A stretch of DNA of 64,000 nucleotides, from assembly GCF_000427625.1 (NCBI RefSeq), contig NZ_KE386569.1, forward strand, positions 3,108,674 to 3,172,673, in the 5' to 3' direction. Origin of the DNA: Methylobacter luteus IMV-B-3098 (GTDB lineage: Bacteria > Pseudomonadota > Gammaproteobacteria > Methylococcales > Methylomonadaceae). This document shows positions 62,292-64,000 of the stretch, one piece after another. The notes under the pieces were generated by a model that saw only the letters and a list, made by a program, of their open reading frames with translations, did no database searches and had not been told where the DNA came from. Numbering within the stretch: position 1 is the stretch's first letter; the number at the start of each line of letters is the position of its first letter. The position numbers and the translations under genes were made by a program.

Positions 62292-64000
62292 GATACTTTG
62301 CCGGTTGCAGGATCAGGCCGGGCGACGGGCGAGAGTTTTGCGGCGGCAAGCGCTGTCGCCGCCGGGTAATCGGTTTTGCCGGACGCCATGACCGGCACCG
62401 AGTTGACCACGAGAATTTTCTTCGGCAGACCAATGTGAGATATGCCGTCCGCGACAGCGGCCAGATCGTGGACGTTGGCATTTTTCTGCGTCGTCAGCAG
62501 GATGATCTGCTCGCCTTTTTTGGCATCGGGCAGACTGACGGCGGCATGGTACGCCTCGGGCCAGGCTTTGGCGGCCAATTGCTCTACTACCGTTAAGGAG
62601 ATCATTTCGCCGCTGACTTTGGCAAAGCGCTTGCTGCGGCCGCGAATGCTGATAAAACCTTCCTCATCGACATGCACGATATCGCCGGTATCGTACCAGC
62701 CCTTGCCGTAAACCGATTCGGGCGGTACCAACTTGCCCGGGTTATCGGCCAGCAAATAGCCCAGCATGATGTTAGGTCCCTTGACATGCAGCAGGCCTGC
62801 ATCCTCAATGCCCGGCACCGGTTCCAGCCGATACTCCATGTCGGGCATGAAGCGGCCGACCGTGCCGGCCTTATAGTCCATCGGCGTATTGACCGACGTG
62901 ACCGGCGCCGTTTCGGTCGCGCCATAGCCTTCGAGAATGCGGATGCCAAATTTGTCGGCCCACACCTGGCGCGTGCTTTCCTGCAATTTTTCAGCGCCGG
63001 CCACGACATAACGCATGTTGTAGAAGTCGTAGGCGTGGGCTTTTTTCGCGTAAGCCGCAAAAAACGTATTCGTGCCGAACATGATGGTCGCGTTGATCTC
63101 GTAAGCGATTTCAGGGATGACGCTGTAATGCAGCGGTGTCGGATAGAAGAACGCCTTCATGCCGCTCAGGATCGGCAGCAGCGTGCCGACGGTAAAGCCG
63201 AAAGAGTGAAACATGGGCAGGAAATTGAGCACGACATCCTGCGCATTAAAGTTGATGCGCGCCTCCAGTTGCTTGTGATTGCCCAGAATATTGGCATGGG
63301 ACAGCACGACGCCCTTGGGCGTGCCCTCGGAACCGGACGTGAACAACACCACGGCCGGGCTGTCGGGGCTGTAGCGATTATGGTCGTACCATAAGTTGGC
63401 CGTTTTGCTTTGTACGAAAGCCTGGAATTTGGCGAAAGACGTAATTTTCGCGGCCAGATCCTCCAGATAGATCAGCTTGACCAGTTTCTGCAGCTGTTCG
63501 GCTTCATCGTTCAAATGGGCCATTTCTACAAAGCGGCGCGAGGTTAAAACCGTCTTGACTTCCGCCGTCCGACAGGCTGAGACCATGCCGGCCGAACCGG
63601 TGGAAAAGTTCAGCATCGCCGGCACACGGCCGTGCAATTGCAAGCCCAGGATCACGCACAATGTTTTAGTTGAATTGGGCAGGAAAACGCCGACATTGTC
63701 GCCGACTTCCGTGATTTTTTGCAGCGCGTTGCCGATCGCGATCGTGCGTGTGATTACCGTATCGTACGACAACGGAATGCGTTCCAGGTCTTCGGCAACG
63801 GTATGATTGCCGCCGTGTATCTTGCGCGCCTCCAGCAGGGCCGCGAAAATGGTTTGCCGGTAATGACTGGTGGCAAACATCATATCGGTCATCATGTCGG
63901 CCAAGGCATGTCCGCTGTGTTTGCGGCGGGTTTTGCCTCTCATGTCATCAGGCGCGGAAATCTTTGTCGGCGGCAAAATCTGAATCGTGATCTTGGGGAA
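62288..64000 (-). CDS. aas: Bifunctional acyl-ACP synthetase / 2-acylglycerophosphoethanolamine acyltransferase, partial
   Basis: The frame is open to the right edge, so the N-terminal part is cut off. The first visible residues (FPKITIQILPP) match the end of a PlsC-type acyltransferase domain, as in Aas. The rest is an AMP-forming synthetase: LFTSGSEGTPKGVVLSH (P-loop), LEGYGATETAPV, GWYDTGDIVHVDEEGFI and RSKRFAKVSGEMISL, with the A10 Lys near ASGKTDYPA. It repairs lysophospholipids delivered by LplT. A start near 63976 would miss the acyltransferase domain and is not real. Confidence 0.9.
   Translation of the reverse strand, partial: FPKITIQILPPTKISAPDDMRGKTRRKHSGHALADMMTDMMFATSHYRQTIFAALLEARKIHGGNHTVAEDLERIPLSYDTVITRTIAIGNALQKITEVGDNVGVFLPNSTKTLCVILGLQLHGRVPAMLNFSTGSAGMVSACRTAEVKTVLTSRRFVEMAHLNDEAEQLQKLVKLIYLEDLAAKITSFAKFQAFVQSKTANLWYDHNRYSPDSPAVVLFTSGSEGTPKGVVLSHANILGNHKQLEARINFNAQDVVLNFLPMFHSFGFTVGTLLPILSGMKAFFYPTPLHYSVIPEIAYEINATIMFGTNTFFAAYAKKAHAYDFYNMRYVVAGAEKLQESTRQVWADKFGIRILEGYGATETAPVTSVNTPMDYKAGTVGRFMPDMEYRLEPVPGIEDAGLLHVKGPNIMLGYLLADNPGKLVPPESVYGKGWYDTGDIVHVDEEGFISIRGRSKRFAKVSGEMISLTVVEQLAAKAWPEAYHAAVSLPDAKKGEQIILLTTQKNANVHDLAAVADGISHIGLPKKILVVNSVPVMASGKTDYPAATALAAAKLSPVARPDPATGKVS

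Noticed and set aside
62288-63976. Stand-alone acyl-CoA ligase starting at 63976
   Set aside because: The frame continues to the window edge and the extra residues match the end of a PlsC domain, so it is a truncated Aas.

Overview
The window is a stretch of gammaproteobacterial chromosome. The housekeeping order (pilB-pilC-pilD-coaE-zapD-yacG facing argJ-nudix/thiE; valS-holC-pepA divergent from lptF-lptG; glyQS-gmhB-plsC; cmoB near rimO; lplT next to aas) is typical of that class. The style of the insertion sequences and small lipoproteins makes a methanotroph-like Methylococcales host my best guess. No diagnostic gene (pmo, mxa, 16S rRNA) is present, so that is inference.

Layout. 1-7.6 kb is a graveyard of mobile DNA. 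It holds the right part of an IS66 element, a decayed IS5-like transposase fragment, and an IS3-family element (about 2072-7104). The IS3 element is split by an IS256-family element (2248-5611), which in turn carries a group II intron (2256-4237) in its left terminal repeat. An IS200-type remnant follows. 7.6-11.9 kb is AT-rich by eye and holds small secreted or membrane proteins: a 37-aa lipoprotein, an HTTM-DCC fusion, a 43-aa membrane protein, a lipocalin-like protein, a membrane protein and a DUF2970 protein. 12-17.8 kb is metH, UPF0114, a glutaredoxin-like gene and fumC. 18-24.3 kb (minus strand) is a lipoprotein, plsC, gmhB, glyS, glyQ and pilU. 24.4-29 kb (plus strand) is a PP-loop/TusA sulfur-transfer pair, a CDF transporter, argJ and a Nudix-ThiE fusion. 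29-39.5 kb (minus strand) is yacG, zapD, coaE, pilD, pilC, pilB, valS, holC and pepA. 39.6-45.6 kb is lptF, lptG, a large unassigned protein with a PilZ-like end, a lipoprotein, a zinc-ribbon protein and a gamma-carbonic-anhydrase-like protein. 45.8-51.5 kb is aroE, a membrane protein, hemB, mlaC, cmoB and rimO. 51.6-57.5 kb has palindromic repeats, a YeeE/YedE pair with a vestigial copy, a hydrolase, tRNA-Asp, a Nif3-like protein, a Nudix hydrolase, beta-carbonic anhydrase, and LysR and TetR regulators. The right end has an unrecognised AT-rich gene, a UMF1-type MFS transporter, an IS630 element and the lplT-aas phospholipid salvage pair, with aas cut by the window edge.

Functional themes: type IV pilus assembly and retraction (pilB, pilC, pilD, pilU); envelope lipid traffic (lptF, lptG, mlaC, plsC, lplT, aas, gmhB); one-carbon and amino-acid metabolism (metH, argJ, aroE); tRNA charging and modification (glyQS, valS, cmoB, the PP-loop/TusA pair, tRNA-Asp); sulfur transport (YeeE/YedE). 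I see no CRISPR array, rRNA operon, prophage or recognisable defence island. The most unusual structures are the three-level nested insertion with a resolvable group II intron, the PP-loop/TusA thiolation pair, the terminator-like leader of the beta-carbonic anhydrase, and the vestigial YeeE copy beside a palindrome cluster.
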